Shown here: piece by piece, positions 59,613 through 64,000 of the stretch
Numbering within the stretch: position 1 is the stretch's first letter
Layout of the letters: every line of letters begins with the position of its first letter
Made by a program: the position numbers and the translations under genes
Notes under the pieces: model-generated
What the model was told of the DNA's origin: nothing
Database searches by the model: none
Seen by the model: the letters and a program-made list of their open reading frames with translations, nothing else
Origin: Epiperipatus broadwayi
Lineage: Eukaryota; Onychophora; Udeonychophora; Euonychophora; Peripatidae
Assembly: GCA_028023455.1 (NCBI GenBank)
Contig: JAQFVV010000142.1
Span: forward strand, 2,351,740-2,415,739
Length of the DNA stretch: 64,000 bases
Reading direction: 5' to 3'

Positions 59613-61243
59613 ATTTTCACTGATCATCCCAGTAAGACCAGAAGTGAGAAGAAGAACAATACCACCTAAAGCACATTTCATATTAACTTGTGTGTTATTA
59701 CTAACAGATGAATGTATTTGAAAAGTTTAAATAAAGTTTACATTTTTCCAAAAATATTTAACAATTAATATTAGATGATGGACATGGCCCTACATATAAT
59801 TACAACTATAATACTATCATCACAAACTTTCACACATGTATTTACATAAATAATTTTGACTATCACTCTATGTGTAAATACTTTGTTTGCATACATATAA
59901 TGTAAGCATTGGAACCTGATGTGGCAAGGTGTGAAACACATTTAAATTGATGATACTTAAACTATATGTTACATCTTGAACTATAAAATGTTCGTAAGAA
60001 TGGCATTTATAATTCTTATTTTAATTTTAGTGATGTTTTTATATATTCAAAAAAAAACATATTAAAAAAGATTTTATAAGCTATTATAATATTTGCACAT
60101 GTATCCAGTTTTTTAAGTTAATCTGTGAATTAGGATACCTAAGTAGATGACCAAGAAATAATAAATACTAAACGAAATATCACATAAAGTTTTCAGCGTC
60201 CTTTCAACATTGGCATTAGAATAATAATTTATTTTATTTACATTACTTTTAAGATTTCTATCGAAAGCTTTAATAATCAGTGAATGCTAGATAAAAATAA
60301 GTCTAAGTATTTGAATATGGCATTTCTTATAATGATCAATAATTATTCGGTTACAATAACCACTCCGAAATGAAGCACGCAGCCGTTTCCAAAACAAACA
60401 GAGAAGAAGAACTTTGTTATCAGCTGATTTATTCAGTGCCATGTGAATACCAATATCGACAATTTTTTTTTATTTTATAGATAAGCATATTTATCAAATG
60501 AATAAAAGTTACAGAGTATCCAATTAGTGAACTAATTACATTATAGAGATTTAGGAAGATTTCTAATTGGTTATCGGTATTTGAATAGAGTACCGTCATT
60601 ATTTTAGACAAAAAAAAAATCGTATTTTATTTTTATAATTATTTCCAGTATCTGTTTGTTATTTCCTTTCTAGTTATATAAATGTTTTAATTCAACAGAA
60701 ACTTTTTTTATTATTATTGCAATTTAAATTTATTAGTTAAACAGGTCAATTTGACACGGAAGACCTAACCATATTTTATATAAATAAGACTAAAGAATGT
60801 TCTAATAATAGTAAGTAATTATTTTGACCCCAACATGATCTAAAAATCTGGATGACATTGAAAACCGGCTTTTTAATGATTTTTTTTAATACAGAACAAG
60901 GCACATTACATAATTCTTTATTACTACTTAAACTAATAATTCCAGTACAATAAAATAAAAATTATTTTCCTATGATTCATTTTCAAAAATCAAACCACAA
61001 AAATTGTTTTAATCCATTATGTCTGTAATTGTTTGCTTAAAGTGGTTATACTGAACAGATAACATATTTGCTTTTGATGTCATGTCTTAAAACTTTAAGG
61101 CATATAATGAAAAGTTAAAAATGAATGTTTAAATATAAAGACAAAACATTATTTAAACTGTATTAATTAATACGTTATTTTTATACAGTGTGCATATAAA
61201 TGTAAAAACACTAAAACAAAGTTTAAATATTAAATTTAGTGAA
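59613..61243. other. AT-rich DNA with one less AT-rich island
   Basis: At 60365-60470 a compact island (gcacgcagccgtttccaaaa, then aacaaacagag, actttgttatcagctgattt) contains Sox-type, forkhead-type and E-box-like motifs. The rest shows nothing. Confidence 0.35.
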
Positions 61244-61345
61244 GCGTTGGTGGCCGGGCCGAGTGGTCATCACAGCTGCCTTACAAGCAGTTGTCCCGGG
61301 TTCAAAGGTTCGCTTCCAGGCCGATGCTTTGACACATTGAAATAT
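61244..61345 (+). mobile_element. tRNA-Gly-derived mini-SINE, copy 3
   Basis: The tRNA part is 61244-61327. It starts GCGTTGGTGGCC and ends GGCCGATGC. The anticodon arm GCTGC/GCAGT has loop CTTACAA, so the TCC anticodon has become TAC. The T-arm region holds a doubled B-box (GGGTTCAAAGGTTCGCTTCC), and the D-arm has an extra CCGG. The trailer TTTGACAC and a (TA)n tail follow. Target duplications are decayed (aaatttagtgaa versus taatttaacaag at best). Confidence 0.8.
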
Positions 61346-62183
61346 ATATATATATATAATTTAACAAGATTTATCGTACCAAATAAATAGTATATAGATC
61401 ACTGTAAATAAGTATATAATATCCTAGTGAGATCACATCTACTAATACATATTTGACAAATCTCCAGTATAATAGTTTGAAGGACTTTTTTTATCCTAAA
61501 TAAACTACTTTCATAAACTATGTACAGTATTATGTTGAATTTTGTAGAAATAGGCCACCATTTGAATTATTATCAGGAATCTTTATGCTAATTGATGAAA
61601 TATAATAATAATATCACACTTATCTTATAAATCCATACTGATTTTCTTCATTTCGCTTCTAAAAAATTTTCATTAAAGTGGTCTTTATTATTTTCTATTT
61701 TTACTTGCTTCTATATATTTGTTTTGTTTAACTAAATGTACATTACTAAACTCTATACTAGGTGGCAGTTATATTAATGTTATTTATTAATAACAAATTA
61801 TTTCAACAATTTTGTCAAGTGCAAAGAGTTATTTTAAACTACATCAAAAAATAAATAAACAACATAGACTACCGAATTATACGATATTGAAAATTTTATA
61901 AATAGATATCATTTTTATAAACAATCGGTATCAGTTAATGGAATCTAATAATAATGTTATAACAGCAATTTAAATAGTGCTAAAATCTGAGGATAAATGA
62001 AACAGTTAATCAGAGTAAAGTAGATTTTTTATAGATATTTAAAACAATTTTTATTTTATAAATTTCAGTAAACATAATAATTCCAATATCTTTTAGTATC
62101 CATTCAAAAATAAACCTAATCCATTGATATATATATATAATCATAAATGCTAACAGCTAACTGGTTATCATGTGCAAATTACA
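61346..62183. other. AT-rich DNA, nothing recognised
   Basis: Dense stops and no repeat matched within the window. Confidence 0.45.
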
Positions 62184-62366
62184 TCACTACAGAGAATGCT
62201 TAAATAAATCAATACAATATCAATAATCGGTTGTCAGAGCAACACTTATTTTTTAAGATAAAAATAGGTTCCATTTATTATCTTAATAAATGAGTGTTGC
62301 CTTGATGACAAATTATTGATATGCTATTAATTTTATTTAAGAACTGGCTATAGTGACATGATTTAT
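62184..62366. mobile_element. Hairpin MITE-like element
   Basis: Left arm (acatcactacag, then cttaaataaa, then atatcaataatcggttgtca, then gcaacacttattt, ending aagataa) pairs with the right arm (ttatcttaataaatgagtgt, tgatgacaaattattgatat, ttatttaag, tagtgacatgat) over about 80 bases with mismatches and small gaps. The loop is about 20 bases. There is no coding capacity. Confidence 0.65.
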
Positions 62367-64000
62367 ATATATATATGTTATATATCTAGTCTATCTCCAT
62401 TTAATTTTTTTATATTAGTAATTCCATATTGAATTTAAACAAAATTTATTATTTTATATTCACTTTGGCATTTCTACATAAGTTTTTCTAAACATACTTT
62501 TATGTCATTTGTTTTTCACTTATAATTCAGGTTTTATTAACATAAATTGAAGATGCAAGAGATAGTTGTTGGTGGAGAATGGATATAGAGCTGTAAAATG
62601 TTCTATAACTTGTTATTGTTTTATAAGATAAAATGTATATCAGAACTGATAGTATGTTTAACAACTAATGAGTTATCAAAAAATGAAAGACAGTCAACTA
62701 ATAAAAAATTATGTTAAGAAGAATATTGAATTTGTAAAAAATGAAATTCTGCCAAACTATAAATATAAAAGAATCTCTATTGAAAACCCAATTCAGACAA
62801 GAATCTTGCTAGCTAGAAATAATTGTTTTAAATATTGTCAAATATCATGTTTATTTCAATGTATCTGTACACAATATCAATAAAGTAAAATTAAATAAAA
62901 GTGAAAATGCAAGAAATAATATCTAGTGAAACTTAGTAAAGCCTTAATATCCACTATATCGTAATTAATCCAGACACAAATATTATATCTATTAAAATAA
63001 AAAAATTAACAAAAATGATAAGTATAGCTTTGCCTAAATGTGGTCTAAACTTGATAATAATGGACTGCATAATAAAAAAATTATGTTAATAAAGATGTGT
63101 GTTTTTTTTCATAAACTAATTCTTCTAGTAGCTGCAAAAATTAGTCTGTACTTAGAAATGAAATACTTATGCAGTTTAAAATGTATAGTTACAGGAGTGA
63201 AGGAATAGCCGAAAGAAATAGACTTATAAGAAAAAAATTCTGGGTTGTTTTTCAGATGAGAAAAGTATACAAAAATATCAATTTTGACTATAATAGAGTG
63301 GAATGGATAATTATACTCACTCTCTCATGCTAATATTTGAACATCATCTAATACTGTAACTATTAATCATGTAGTTATATTTTATTTTATAATAGTAAAT
63401 AAAAAAGACTGCAGGTTTTTAAATTAAGAACAATTTCTAGATTTAAAAATGTAACAAATCAAAACCAATTTTTATTGAGAAGTCAACTTTAAAACAAAAA
63501 CTATCAAAAATTTTGATCATGATAAAGAAAATTGACAATTCATTGGAAAAAAAGTATTGAGAAAGAGAGAAATCAATGTTTCTCATATGAGGGAAACAGA
63601 TAGAATAATAAAAATTAGTTTAATGCATGTGAAATAATTTCATTATTTATAGAAGAATCTAAATGAGTGGATAGCCTTTTTGTAGAGGTTTATCAGAAGT
63701 CGTAATAAATTCATGTATGCAAGATTAACAAATAAAAAATATGTATAAAATAAATTATCTTTATTTATACATATTCAGCAAATAAGATAATTAAAGCAGT
63801 GAAGCAAAAAAGTAATAATTGTGATAAGAGATGTTTTTTTAATAAATAAATAACTATGTTCTTTTAAAAAAACTATTTTTAGCAATTAATTTTAAGAAGA
63901 ATTGTCAGACTCGGTTTTATAAAAAGTATTTTATATACCGTGTCTTTTCGTTTTATTTTATTTCAAAGTTTAAATAAATATTGTAAATATTAAAATGTCA
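62367..64000. other. AT-rich DNA to the window end, nothing recognised
   Basis: A 71-codon plus frame at 62668-62883 is Lys/Asn/Ile-rich with no motif. A 16-base hairpin atatgtataaaataaa/tttatttatacatat lies at 63738-63773. No gene is supported. Confidence 0.4.

Noticed and set aside
62668-62883. 71-codon plus-strand frame
   Set aside because: Lys/Asn/Ile-rich as expected from AT-rich DNA, with no motif.

Overview
The window looks like gene-poor nuclear DNA from an animal. It is strongly AT-rich, has no bacterial-style gene packing, and holds many decayed transposable elements of eukaryotic type, long (TA)n and (TTA)n runs, and only two short stretches that look like spliced exons. I cannot name the species. 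The mix of tRNA-derived SINEs, Penelope-like, hAT, LINE and Ty3/gypsy-type relics and many foldback elements would suit an invertebrate; a mollusc is only a weak guess.

Layout. 1-2.5 kb: a poly(A)-tailed retroposed end, then inverted-repeat elements of two families (here called A and B) and a tRNA-Gly-derived mini-SINE with a perfect 18-bp target duplication. 3.7-7 kb: a degenerate minus-strand LINE with its reverse transcriptase, Cys/His tail and 3' end, plus extra copies of that 3' end. 11.1-14.1 kb: a tandem array of about seven 360-bp monomers that then flips orientation. 19.2-28.0 kb: a minus-strand LTR retrotransposon with very long LTRs, a Lys-type primer site, a polypurine tract, a coiled-coil gag-like stretch and a broken integrase. 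One LTR carries two later foldback insertions absent from the other. 28.0-29.0 kb: nested palindromes. 37.1-43.1 kb: a small inverted-repeat element, a decayed hAT transposase, and two copies of a 1.1-1.3 kb repeat, one of them interrupted by a second mini-SINE. 44-49 kb: foldback repeats, the best candidate host exon (46094-46293), a third family A element and a possible promoter. 50-56 kb: microsatellites and AT-rich DNA with a few less AT-rich islands. 58-59.5 kb: a clear but broken Penelope-like element (reverse transcriptase plus GIY-YIG). 61-62.4 kb: a third tRNA-Gly mini-SINE and a hairpin element.

No intact protein gene could be supported, and no operon-like cooperation exists here. 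The genes that work together are parts of single mobile elements, all of them broken. The observations most worth pursuing are a hammerhead-ribozyme-like core in the centre of family A elements, the tRNA-Gly mini-SINE with two paralogous empty sites, the head-to-head satellite with promoter-like motifs, and the foldback retroposons nested in one LTR.
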